The translations under genes and the position numbers were made by a program. Shown one piece after another: positions 1 through 6,053 of a DNA stretch of 7,551 nucleotides (its first letter is position 1; each line of letters begins with the position of its first letter). Where the stretch lies: positions 1 through 7,551 of the forward strand of contig DAOWFT010000082.1 in assembly GCA_030637845.1 (NCBI GenBank), read 5' to 3'. Origin of the DNA: Thalassospiraceae bacterium. GTDB lineage: Bacteria > Pseudomonadota > Alphaproteobacteria > Rhodospirillales > Magnetovibrionaceae. The notes below the pieces were generated by a model. It was not told where the DNA came from, searched no databases, and saw nothing but the letters and a program-made list of their open reading frames with translations.

Positions 1-125
1 AACCCCGCCGCACCATCGGAACCATCGCGATAAACGGCAAAGTCAACCAGCACCGATTTATCATCAATGCGGTCAATTCGCGTTTCGCCGGGGCGACTAC
101 GGACTAAAACGGTTTGCTCGCTCAT
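1..125 (-). CDS. RNase E/G-family protein, N-terminal 41 codons only
   Basis: The reading frame starts with ATG at 125 and runs off the left edge after 41 codons. Its ATG overlaps the maf stop in an ATGA arrangement (4 bp), so translation is probably coupled to maf. No strong Shine-Dalgarno is seen, which fits coupling. The visible N-terminus contains RPGETRIDRIDDKSVLVDF, which resembles the short 'PGE-R-A-L-x-x-G' strand that opens the small RNase G-like proteins of Alphaproteobacteria. In those genomes this gene commonly follows infA and maf. The S1 and catalytic DNase I-like domains would lie outside the window, so the enzyme assignment rests on gene order and a short stretch of similarity. 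An unrelated protein in the same slot cannot be excluded. Confidence 0.6.
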   Translation of the reverse strand, partial: MSEQTVLVRSRPGETRIDRIDDKSVLVDFAVYRDGSDGAAG

Positions 126-712
126 GAGCTAAGCCCGCCCAACATGGAAGAGACATCATAAATATCCAACCCAACCACATTGGGGTACGAGCCTGATATT
201 TTTGTAACGAACGCCCCGGCCAACCCTTGAATGCCGTACGCGCCAGCCTTGTCCTGCCACTCATTGGATGCGATGTAGTCTTCCAATTCTTCATGGCTAA
301 GGCGTTTAAAGGTAACCCGGGTAACAGATGCCCTGACCAATTCACGGCCATCGGGTGCAATTGTACAAATGCCGCCGATAACCCGATGCGACCTGCCGGA
401 AAGAAGCTTTAAATATTTTCTCGCTTCATCCGCATCACCGGCTTTGCCTAAATCACGGCTGCCAACGCAAACCACCGTATCGGCACCGATAACGTATTCA
501 CCGTCTTTCCAAACCGCACGCGCCTTCAACCGGGCCAGACGCATTGCCATGGCTCTGGGGCTTTCGTTTGCCTCGCGTGTTTCAGGAATGTCAGACGGGC
601 GCACAGCGGTGGGGGTCACGCCAATTTGCGCCAAAAGCTCCAGCCGCCGGGGCGAGCGTGATGCAAGAATTAAGGGTGAACCTGAAGGTATAATCGTGCG
701 TGAGGTGGACAT
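122..712 (-). CDS. maf: Maf-family nucleoside triphosphate pyrophosphatase (dTTP/UTPase type)
   Basis: Maf proteins are cytoplasmic house-cleaning enzymes that hydrolyse non-canonical or excess nucleoside triphosphates to the monophosphate and pyrophosphate. The 196-residue product is of normal family length. Visible motifs are SRSPRR (residues 18-23, substrate loop), GADTVV (76-81, with the conserved acidic residue D78), LSGRSHRV (104-111) and DKAGAYGIQG (154-163). The last motif is the signature of the dTTP/UTP-specific YhdE branch rather than the m7GTP-specific YceF branch. I place the start at the ATG at 712. It has GAGG six bases upstream (722-719), whereas a longer frame would begin with a TTG at 724 that overlaps this same GAGG. 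The gene lies 20 bp after infA and overlaps the next gene by 4 bp, so the three are probably one transcript. Confidence 0.93.
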   Translation of the reverse strand: MSTSRTIIPSGSPLILASRSPRRLELLAQIGVTPTAVRPSDIPETREANESPRAMAMRLARLKARAVWKDGEYVIGADTVVCVGSRDLGKAGDADEARKYLKLLSGRSHRVIGGICTIAPDGRELVRASVTRVTFKRLSHEELEDYIASNEWQDKAGAYGIQGLAGAFVTKISGSYPNVVGLDIYDVSSMLGGLSS

Positions 713-732
713 ATCATTCCTCAAGCGGGCAA

Positions 733-951
733 TTACTTGAATCTAAATGTAATCCGACCCTTGGTCAGGTCATAGGGGGTCATCTCAACGGTAACTTCAT
801 CACCAACCAGCACGCGAATACGATGCTTGCGCATCTTGCCTGCGGTGTGGGCCAGTATTTCGTGATCGTTTTCCAGCTTTACGCGAAACATAGCGTTGGG
901 CAAAAGCTCGGTTACGGTTCCGTTGAATTCTAGTACTTCTTCTTTAGCCAT
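733..951 (-). CDS. infA: Translation initiation factor IF-1
   Basis: IF-1 binds the A site of the 30S subunit during initiation and works with IF-2 and IF-3. The product has exactly 72 residues, the standard bacterial length, and is a single S1-like OB-fold. The sequence is typical throughout: MAKEEVLEFNGTVTELLPN at the start, the HTAGKMRKHRIRVLVGDEV core (residues 35-53), and GRITFRFK at the end. The start ATG at 951 has a GAGAG purine stretch a few bases upstream. A good sigma70-like promoter lies at 990-1018 and the 144-bp gap before it is the largest break inside the left-hand gene block apart from the one before hisG. infA, maf and the RNase-like gene may therefore form their own transcript as well as being read through from upstream. 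Confidence 0.98.
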   Translation of the reverse strand: MAKEEVLEFNGTVTELLPNAMFRVKLENDHEILAHTAGKMRKHRIRVLVGDEVTVEMTPYDLTKGRITFRFK

Positions 952-989
952 TGTTCTCTCAAATGTTATTTTGCCTTTAAAGCGCGCAA

Positions 990-1018
990 ATAAGAGACTT
1001 ATGCGCCCCCAAGGTCAA
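990..1018 (-). promoter_or_regulatory. Predicted sigma70-type promoter of infA
   Basis: Reading on the minus strand, TTGACC (1018-1013, five of six consensus bases, preceded by C as in alphaproteobacterial promoters) is followed by a 17-base spacer and TCTTAT (995-990, four of six). It lies about 40 bases upstream of the infA ATG at 951. Spacing and orientation are right; activity is inferred. Confidence 0.6.
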
Positions 1019-1051
1019 GTAATTTCCCAAAAAACCCTGAAATCAGTGTCA

Positions 1052-1073
1052 TTTATGCACTTTTATGCACTTT
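1052..1073. repeat. 10-bp tandem repeat upstream of the infA promoter
   Basis: The unit TTTATGCACT occurs twice without interruption (1052-1061 and 1062-1071), followed by two more matching bases. It ends about 34 bases upstream of the -35 box of the predicted infA promoter. A 10-bp period puts both copies on the same face of the helix, which would suit a bound regulator, but it could equally be slippage. Confidence 0.75.
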
Positions 1074-1095
1074 AGGCTGCTTTTAAGGCCTTTTT

Positions 1096-1542
1096 TCATG
1101 GAAAGCGAGCCTTTATCCGCGCAAACAGCTCATCACGTACCTGACGATAGGCGTCCAGCCTGACCTCGCGCGAGCCATCAATCACCGATGGATCAAATGT
1201 GTGCCAGAACTCGACCTCGCATGACATGTATCTGGTCAGCTCAACCGCCTTGTGCTGGGCATGGGGGGAAAGCGATATAACCAGATCAAACGAGCTGTCT
1301 TCCAAATTATCAAAGGTTTTTGCTTTGTGATCGGAAATATCTATTCCCAGTTCGTTCATTACCTCAACCGCGAAGCCGTCCACCTCCAGCGACCTGACGC
1401 CAACGGAATCCACATAAATATTTCCCCCGTGAAGATGTTTTAATATTCCTTCGGCCATGGGTGAGCGAATGGAATTTGACGTACAAGAAAAAAGTACGGC
1501 TGCCGGAAGGGCCGGAAGAGGAGGTGTGGGCTCAACTGTCAT
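1096..1542 (-). CDS. Low-molecular-weight phosphotyrosine phosphatase-family protein
   Basis: This family forms a cysteinyl-phosphate intermediate and removes phosphate from tyrosine or, in some branches, reduces arsenate. The 148-residue product shows the P-loop C20-T-S-N-S-I-R26-S27 (CX5RS), followed by PMAEGILK as usual, and a late FDPS segment that supplies the general-acid aspartate of the family. The second and third cysteines needed for the thioredoxin-coupled arsenate reductase cycle are not evident; only one other cysteine is present (SCEVEF). A phosphatase is therefore the better call than ArsC. The N-terminal 14 residues are proline-rich and precede the first beta strand. The gene starts 9 bp after the UPF0262 stop with a G-rich ribosome site between them. 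A family member sits between UPF0262 and infA in many alphaproteobacteria, and its substrate there is unknown to me. Confidence 0.85.
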   Translation of the reverse strand: MTVEPTPPLPALPAAVLFSCTSNSIRSPMAEGILKHLHGGNIYVDSVGVRSLEVDGFAVEVMNELGIDISDHKAKTFDNLEDSSFDLVISLSPHAQHKAVELTRYMSCEVEFWHTFDPSVIDGSREVRLDAYRQVRDELFARIKARFP

Positions 1543-1551
1543 GCCACCCCC

Positions 1552-2025
1552 CTAGCCCCGAATGTGCAAAACGCACACCAATGTAAACAAGCGCCGGGCG
1601 GTATTGCCATCCAGCTTGACCTTACCTTCCAACCGTTCACGCAAAAGGGTCGAGCCATCGTTATGCAGTCCGCGCCTGCCCATATCAATTGCTTCAATTT
1701 GTGACGGACTGGATGTTTTGATGGCCTGATAATAGCTTTCACAAACCATGAGGTATTCGCGAATAAGCGAACGAAACGGCGAAAGCGCCAGAACAAAACC
1801 CTTTAACGGCTTGTCATTGGTACCCCGAACATCAAATGCCAGACGGTTTTCTTCGATTGAAAGGTGCAGGTTATAAGGGCCAGCCGGCCCGTTTTCCAAG
1901 GCAAACGAGTTATCTTCCAATAAATCGAAAATTGCCGCCTTGCGTTCGTGCTCGACCTGCGGGCTGCGACTTATTACCGAGCGCCCATCAAGAAAGATGT
2001 TTTCTATGCTATCTTTCTTGGCCAC
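1552..2025 (-). CDS. UPF0262 family protein, function unknown
   Basis: The 157-residue product is recognised as UPF0262 from its C-terminal signature IDMGRRGLHNDGSTLLRERL (about residues 114-133), followed by a segment ending RRLFTLVCVLHIRG. This block is highly conserved in alphaproteobacteria. No catalytic motif, signal peptide or membrane helix is visible, so a cytoplasmic protein is expected. The start is GTG at 2025, giving MAKKDSIENIF; GAGGG lies eight bases upstream, in the 12-bp gap after the hisD stop at 2038. An inverted repeat covers codons 2 to 12 and could fold over the early coding region. The conserved position between hisD and the phosphatase gene is family knowledge. Its role is not known. 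Confidence 0.92.
   Translation of the reverse strand: MAKKDSIENIFLDGRSVISRSPQVEHERKAAIFDLLEDNSFALENGPAGPYNLHLSIEENRLAFDVRGTNDKPLKGFVLALSPFRSLIREYLMVCESYYQAIKTSSPSQIEAIDMGRRGLHNDGSTLLRERLEGKVKLDGNTARRLFTLVCVLHIRG
1989..2020 (-). promoter_or_regulatory. Inverted repeat at the 5' end of the UPF0262 coding region
   Basis: CAAGAAAGAT (1989-1998) and ATCTTTCTTG (2011-2020) are perfect 10-bp complements separated by 12 bases. In the mRNA this places a stem-loop immediately after the GTG start codon, within ribosome footprint distance. A role in damping translation is inference; it is AT-rich and may be chance. Confidence 0.4.
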
Positions 2026-2037
2026 AACCAGCGCCCT

Positions 2038-3339
2038 CTATTCCTTTAACTTGTTAAGGCGAACCGAGATTGATCTGCCGTGCGCGCCAAGCCCTTCGGC
2101 GTCGGCCAGCCTGACTGCCGCCCCGCCAATTTTGCTTAAACTATCTGCGTCACAACCGATGAAGGTTGTGCGTTTCATGAAATCAGGCACGCCCAGACCG
2201 GAAGAAAACCGTGCCGAACGCGCGGTTGGCAAAACGTGATTTGGCCCTGCGATATAATCGCCAATGGCTTCGGGGGTATAACGGCCAAGGAAGACAGCAC
2301 CGGCATTGCTTACTTTATTGAAAAGCGCGTCCGGATCTTCAACCGCCAGTTCAAGGTGTTCGGGTGCTATGGCATCGATTAGTGATGCAGCATCGTTTAG
2401 GTTTTCAACCACCACCACCACACCAAAATCACGCCAGCTTTGTCCGGCAATTTCAGAACGCGATAGTGTTTTAAGCTCAGCCTCAACCGCGGCCTCCACC
2501 GCGTCGGCAAAAACCCCATCATCGGTAATAAGGATTGATTGTGCATTTACATCGTGTTCGGCCTGCGACAACAAATCGCAAGCTATCCATTCGGCGTTGT
2601 TGGAACCGTCAGCCACCACCAGTATCTCGCTCGGGCCGGCTATCATATCAATGCCGACCTGACCAAATACCTGACGCTTGGCCGCCGCCACATAGGCGTT
2701 GCCGGGGCCGACTATCTTATCAACCGGTTTTATGGTGTCGGTGCCATAGGCCAGCGCCGCCACCGCTTGGGCGCCGCCAATACGGTATATTTCTGAAACC
2801 CCTGCAATGTCAGCCGCCGCCAGAACCAACGGATTTATTATTCCATCGGGGGTTGGCACAACCATCACCACGCGCTCAACCCCGGCAACCATTGCCGGAA
2901 TAGCGTTCATTAAAACAGACGACGGATAGGCCGCGGTGCCACCCGGAACATAAAGCCCCGCCGCCTGCACCGGAGTCCAGCGAAGCCCAAGACGCACACC
3001 GGCACCATCAACGTAATCTTCACAATCGGGGACTTGGCGGGAATGAAAATCCTTAATCCGCGCTGCCGCCAGCTTTAACGCCTCTAGCGTTTGCCCGTCC
3101 ACTTCATCAATTGCTTTTTCAATTTCACTGGCACCGATGGCAAGCTCGGCCGCGCTAATTTCCATGCGGTCAAATCTCTGGGTGTATTCAAGCACCGCTT
3201 CATCGCCGCGCCGTTGCACGTCGCTAATTATGTCGGCAACACTTTGGTTTACGTCCGCATCGTTTTCGCGCTTGGCGTTCAATACAATTTCAAACGCATC
3301 GACAAAACCGGGATCGCTTGCATTAAGGCGTTTAACCAT
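2038..3339 (-). CDS. hisD: Histidinol dehydrogenase
   Basis: HisD catalyses the last two steps of histidine synthesis, the NAD-dependent oxidation of L-histidinol through histidinal to L-histidine, in the cytoplasm as a zinc-dependent dimer. The 433 residues match the usual length. All expected active-site residues can be placed: zinc ligands Q259 and H262 (in SQAEHD), D361 (IGDYIAGPNH) and H420 (LGAHGRS), and the catalytic pair E327-H328 (APEHLEL). The nucleotide-domain segments VPGGTAAYPSSVLMN (131-145) and GPGNAYVAAAKRQVFG (211-226) are intact. The gene follows hisG by 5 bp. A 13-bp duplication at this junction leaves the ATG without a close Shine-Dalgarno: the nearest GAGG (3365-3362) is 22 bases away, so initiation probably depends on coupling to hisG termination. 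Confidence 0.98.
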   Translation of the reverse strand: MVKRLNASDPGFVDAFEIVLNAKRENDADVNQSVADIISDVQRRGDEAVLEYTQRFDRMEISAAELAIGASEIEKAIDEVDGQTLEALKLAAARIKDFHSRQVPDCEDYVDGAGVRLGLRWTPVQAAGLYVPGGTAAYPSSVLMNAIPAMVAGVERVVMVVPTPDGIINPLVLAAADIAGVSEIYRIGGAQAVAALAYGTDTIKPVDKIVGPGNAYVAAAKRQVFGQVGIDMIAGPSEILVVADGSNNAEWIACDLLSQAEHDVNAQSILITDDGVFADAVEAAVEAELKTLSRSEIAGQSWRDFGVVVVVENLNDAASLIDAIAPEHLELAVEDPDALFNKVSNAGAVFLGRYTPEAIGDYIAGPNHVLPTARSARFSSGLGVPDFMKRTTFIGCDADSLSKIGGAAVRLADAEGLGAHGRSISVRLNKLKE

Positions 3340-3357
3340 TTTTCTTAACCATTTTTC
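3332..3357. repeat. 13-bp perfect tandem duplication across the hisG stop and hisD start
   Basis: On the minus strand the unit GAAAAATGGTTAA occurs twice back to back (3357-3345 and 3344-3332). The first copy supplies the hisG stop TAA; the second supplies the hisD ATG. The ATG in the first copy is out of frame with hisD and opens a six-codon frame (ATG at 3352, stop 3334-3332). Confidence 0.95.
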
Positions 3358-4013
3358 AGGGCCTCGGTAAAACTATCTATCCATCCACCGACTTCATCGG
3401 CGCGAGTTTTCCATGCCGCCCGGTTAACCGCCAGACGCGATGAAATTTCCGTAACCACCTCGACCTCAACCAGCCCATTGGCTTTTAATGTCGCCCCGGT
3501 GGAAACCAAATCAACAATGCGCGGGCAAACGCCCAGAATTGGCGCAAGCTCCATGGCGCCGGAAAGCTTGATGCATTCGGCTTGCACCCCACGCTTGGCA
3601 AAGTGACGTTTGGTAATTTCGGGGTACTTGGTCGCGACCCGAACGTGGCTCCACGATGTCGGATCGTCGGTGGCGCTTAAACTCGCAGGCTCGGCGACGC
3701 TCATCCGGCAAAGACCAACCCTTAGATCCAATGGGGCATATACTTCGGGGCTTTCAAATTCCATTAAAACGTCCGATCCGGCAACGCCCATATCGGCGGC
3801 ACCAAAGGCAACAAAGGTGGCAACGTCAAAGCTGCGGACGCGAACTATTTCCAAACCAGCATGATTGGTGGCAAAGCGCAGCTGGCGCGCCTCAGGGTCA
3901 TCGAAGGCCGCTTCCGGTTCTATCCCGGCACGGCGCACGATGGGCATTACTTCCTTCAGGATACGGCCCTTGGGCAGTGCCAGCACCAGCTTTTTTTTAT
4001 CTGTCTGTTTCAT
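3345..4013 (-). CDS. hisG: ATP phosphoribosyltransferase, short form (catalytic subunit)
   Basis: HisG joins ATP and PRPP to make phosphoribosyl-ATP, the first and feedback-controlled step of histidine synthesis. The 222-residue product is the short form, which lacks the C-terminal ACT-like regulatory domain of the ~300-residue long form. Short-form enzymes work as a hetero-octamer with HisZ, a histidyl-tRNA synthetase paralogue, so a hisZ gene is expected elsewhere in the genome. Visible motifs are LALPKGRILKE (residues 11-21), GVAGSDVL (76-83) and the PRPP-binding loop DLVSTGAT (168-175). The start ATG at 4013 has only a weak purine site (GGAC) close by. A 147-bp gap with tandem repeats separates it from murA, and no histidine-rich leader peptide or clear attenuator is seen there. 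hisG and hisD together put both ends of the pathway in one transcript. Confidence 0.96.
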   Translation of the reverse strand: MKQTDKKKLVLALPKGRILKEVMPIVRRAGIEPEAAFDDPEARQLRFATNHAGLEIVRVRSFDVATFVAFGAADMGVAGSDVLMEFESPEVYAPLDLRVGLCRMSVAEPASLSATDDPTSWSHVRVATKYPEITKRHFAKRGVQAECIKLSGAMELAPILGVCPRIVDLVSTGATLKANGLVEVEVVTEISSRLAVNRAAWKTRADEVGGWIDSFTEALKNG

Positions 4014-4109
4014 TTGTCCGGTCCAAAATAGGGACTACACTCAGGGCCCCATAATACTAATGAGACCCGGTAATGCCCGAGTTATAAATGGTTTTTCGGA
4101 GTTGTGCCA

Positions 4110-4147
4110 GCATGGTATTATGAGCATGGGATTATGAGTATGGGATG
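4110..4147. repeat. 14-bp tandem repeat between murA and hisG
   Basis: Two nearly identical 14-bp units, GCATGGTATTATGA (4110-4123) and GCATGGGATTATGA (4124-4137), are followed by a partial third, GTATGGGATG (4138-4147). The array ends 13 bp from the murA stop. There is no spacer between units, so it is not CRISPR-like. Confidence 0.9.
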
Positions 4148-4160
4148 CTATTTGGGGACT

Positions 4161-5444
4161 TTAGCCTTTTACCCGCTCAATTACGGCGCCACAGGCCGAA
4201 AGCTTTTCTTCCAACCGCTCGTAACCACGATCAAGATGATAAACCCGGTTAATCACGGTTTCGCCCCGGGCGACAAGGCCCGCCAGCACCAACGATACCG
4301 ATGCGCGCAGGTCGGTTGCCATAACCTGTGCTCCGGAAAGATGGTCGACCCCCCGGACAATGGCCGATGACCCATGAACATTAATATTGGCACCCATGCG
4401 GACAAGCTCCGGAACATGCATGAAACGGTTTTCAAAAATGCTTTCGGTTATCATTGATGCGCCACCCGCCACCGCGGCCAGCACCATCATCTGTGCCTGC
4501 ATATCGGTGGGGAAGCCGGGAAAGGGCTCGGTCATGACATCAAAACCTTTTAAGCGCCCGCTGCCGCGTACGCGCAGGCCTTTTTCTTCTTCAATTATTT
4601 CGACGCCAGCCTTTTTCAAAACATCAATGACAGATTCCATTAAATCGGGACGCGCACCCTCTAGCAATAAATCGCCGTCGGTTATGGCCGCGGCAATTGC
4701 ATAAGAGCCCATTTCGATGCGGTCACCGACCACGGCATATTCAGCCCCATGCAAAGATTTAACCCCGGTTACTTTTAATGTATCGGTGCCGATGCCTTCG
4801 ATCTTTGCACCCATGGCAACAAGACAATTGGCAAGGTCGGATACCTCTGGTTCGCGCGCGGCGTTAGCGATTATGGTTTCGCCCTTTGCCAGAGTTGCCG
4901 CCATAAGAATATTTTCAGTTCCGCCAACGGTTACATTGGAAAATAATATATGCGCGCCGACCAGACCGTTCGGGGCGCGGGCTTCAATATAGCCTTCGCT
5001 CAGTTCTATTTCCGCACCCATTGCTTCTAACGCTTTTAGGTGAAGGTCGACCGGGCGCGTACCGATGGCACAACCACCGGGCAGCGAAACCCGGGCGTGA
5101 CCAAAACGGGCAACCAGTGGCCCCAGAACCAAAACCGATGCCCGCATCTTGCGCACCAAATCGTATGGCGCGGTGGTTTCAACGCCATCAGACGAAGTAA
5201 GCGCCAAAACGCGACCCATGTGGCCGCCGTTCGGGGCGTTGCCTTCCATGGAAACGGTGGTGCCCATTTCCGACAAAAGATGCGACATGGTGGAAATGTC
5301 CGCCAAATGCGGAAGGTTGGAAAGACGCAGGGTTTCAGCCGTCAGCAACGAGGTCGCCATCAACGGTAGTGCCGCATTTTTGGCCCCGCCTATTTTTATG
5401 GCTCCCTTAAGCGGCCTTCCGCCCTGAATGTGAATTGTATCCAT
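4161..5444 (-). CDS. murA: UDP-N-acetylglucosamine 1-carboxyvinyltransferase
   Basis: MurA transfers enolpyruvate from PEP to UDP-GlcNAc, the first committed cytoplasmic step of peptidoglycan synthesis. The 427 residues are a full-length protein with two inside-out alpha/beta barrel halves. Key residues are present: K22-N23 (GGAKNAALP), the catalytic cysteine C125 in LPGGCAIGTRPVDLHLK, D314 in PFPGFPTDMQAQ, and the C-terminal HLDRGYERLEEKL (403-415) containing the phosphate-binding arginine R406. Because the active-site residue is cysteine and not aspartate, the enzyme should be sensitive to fosfomycin. The ATG at 5444 is 3 bp after the stop of the small upstream gene and has AAAGG six bases before it, so the two genes are probably translated from one message. 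No hairpin with a U-tract is seen after the stop. Confidence 0.98.
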   Translation of the reverse strand: MDTIHIQGGRPLKGAIKIGGAKNAALPLMATSLLTAETLRLSNLPHLADISTMSHLLSEMGTTVSMEGNAPNGGHMGRVLALTSSDGVETTAPYDLVRKMRASVLVLGPLVARFGHARVSLPGGCAIGTRPVDLHLKALEAMGAEIELSEGYIEARAPNGLVGAHILFSNVTVGGTENILMAATLAKGETIIANAAREPEVSDLANCLVAMGAKIEGIGTDTLKVTGVKSLHGAEYAVVGDRIEMGSYAIAAAITDGDLLLEGARPDLMESVIDVLKKAGVEIIEEEKGLRVRGSGRLKGFDVMTEPFPGFPTDMQAQMMVLAAVAGGASMITESIFENRFMHVPELVRMGANINVHGSSAIVRGVDHLSGAQVMATDLRASVSLVLAGLVARGETVINRVYHLDRGYERLEEKLSACGAVIERVKG

Positions 5445-5447
5445 TAG

Positions 5448-5633
5448 TTACCTTTTGTTCTTTTTAACATTCGCGTTTTTGTCGGGGTTATTTGTTTGGG
5501 CATCTTCATTGGCTTGGGCCCGGGCCTGCGATTGCGCCTTTCTTTTTTTCAAATTAGCGCGAAGCTGATCGCCGGGGTCAGTTGCACCCTTTGGCCCTGA
5601 TTTGCTGCCCGCCTTTTGGTCTCTGCCTGCCAT
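5448..5633 (-). CDS. Small basic hydrophilic protein upstream of murA, function unknown
   Basis: The 61-residue product is rich in Lys, Arg, Gln, Asn and Ala and has no hydrophobic segment, cysteine or signal peptide, so it is probably cytoplasmic and largely helical or disordered. Its middle, DQLRANLKKRKAQSQARAQ (about residues 22-40), is an amphipathic basic stretch. I recall similar short 'LRANLxRRKAQ' proteins just before murA in other alphaproteobacteria, which supports a real gene, but I know of no assigned function. The basic character would suit binding to nucleic acid or ribosomes. The ATG at 5633 has AAGAG about seven bases upstream, plus a G-rich stretch right next to it. It is separated from murA by 3 bp. 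The 198 bp upstream, to the tRNA gene at 5832, must hold the promoter of this divergent unit, but I cannot single one out. Confidence 0.7.
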   Translation of the reverse strand: MAGRDQKAGSKSGPKGATDPGDQLRANLKKRKAQSQARAQANEDAQTNNPDKNANVKKNKR

Positions 5634-5831
5634 GCCCCTACTCTTTGCCTTTGTCCCATATCTGTACCCGTTTTGCGGCCTTTTAAGGGCGGTTTCAAGC
5701 TAAAGAATGGCTATGGGGCTAAATGACGGGGCCAGAGCAGATAAAACCGATAAATAGGCACAAATTGACTAAGCCATGCTTGCCTTTCCGGGGATGCTAT
5801 GGCATCTTCCGCCCGATTTTAAGTTACCCAC

Positions 5832-5906
5832 GCCGCCGTAGCTCAGGGGTAGAGCGCACCATTGGTAATGGTGAGGCCATAAGTTCGATTCTTATCGGCG
5901 GCACCA
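5832..5906 (+). tRNA. tRNA-Thr, anticodon GGU
   Basis: A full cloverleaf can be drawn: acceptor GCCGCCG/CGGCGGC, D-arm GCTC/GAGC, anticodon stem CACCA/TGGTG with loop TTGGTAA (anticodon GGT at 34-36, reading ACC and ACU), a five-base variable loop, T-arm ATAAG-TTCGATT-CTTAT, discriminator A, and an encoded CCA at 5904-5906. The weak, AT-rich T-stem is unusual beside the GC-rich acceptor. The gene is divergent from the murA block. Its 3' part is duplicated at 6815-6867, so it appears to be the integration site of a small element that replaced the original 3' end with its own. No clear promoter is seen upstream; GATGC-TATG-GCATC at 5793-5806 is a short inverted repeat. Confidence 0.97.
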
Positions 5907-5910
5907 TTTT
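5858..5910 (+). repeat. Left attachment site (attL), inside tRNA-Thr
   Basis: These 53 bases, from the anticodon stem to four T after the CCA end, match 6815-6867 at 46 positions. The first 21 bases and the last 15 are identical; all seven differences are in the T-arm. The long identical block covers the anticodon stem-loop, a known crossover position for tyrosine integrases that use tRNA genes. Confidence 0.85.
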
Positions 5911-6018
5911 CCTCACATAATATAAAAAGCAGACTAATTATTAGGCTGGTGATTATTGCCGCTTATGACCCTAACCGGAACAATATGAATTGACTGCAAG
6001 AGCATTTTTGATAAACAG

Positions 6019-6053
6019 GGAGGAAATTTTGTAAGATGATAAAACATGAGTAA
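6019..6053 (+). promoter_or_regulatory. Strong ribosome site and five-codon leader frame before the membrane-protein gene
   Basis: GGAGG at 6019-6023 is the best Shine-Dalgarno in the region, yet it lies 22 bases before the gene's ATG at 6046. An ATG at 6036 opens a tiny frame (MIKHE) that stops at 6051-6053, a few bases past the gene's start. The gene cannot start further upstream because TAA lies in its frame at 6040-6042. Reinitiation from the mini-frame is plausible. Confidence 0.4.

Noticed and set aside
713..724. Longer maf start at TTG 724
   Set aside because: The TTG overlaps the GAGG that is correctly spaced for the ATG at 712, and the extra four residues add no family similarity.
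1074..1096. Terminator after the phosphatase gene (AGGC ... GCCT followed by T)
   Set aside because: The stem is only four pairs and the T run is on the plus strand, the wrong side for genes read on the minus strand.
1096..1542. Arsenate reductase ArsC
   Set aside because: Same fold and P-loop, but the extra cysteine pair of the thioredoxin-linked reductase cycle is not seen, and there are no ars neighbours.
2306..2662. Plus-strand open frames opposite hisD, hisG and murA
   Set aside because: They lie fully within strongly conserved genes on the other strand and give low-complexity Ser/Ala/Arg/Pro-rich products, typical of antisense shadows.
4110..4147. CRISPR-like array
   Set aside because: The units are contiguous with no spacers and only 14 bp long.
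4014..4160. Histidine attenuator upstream of hisG
   Set aside because: No leader peptide with a run of His codons and no strong terminator hairpin with a T-tract could be found.
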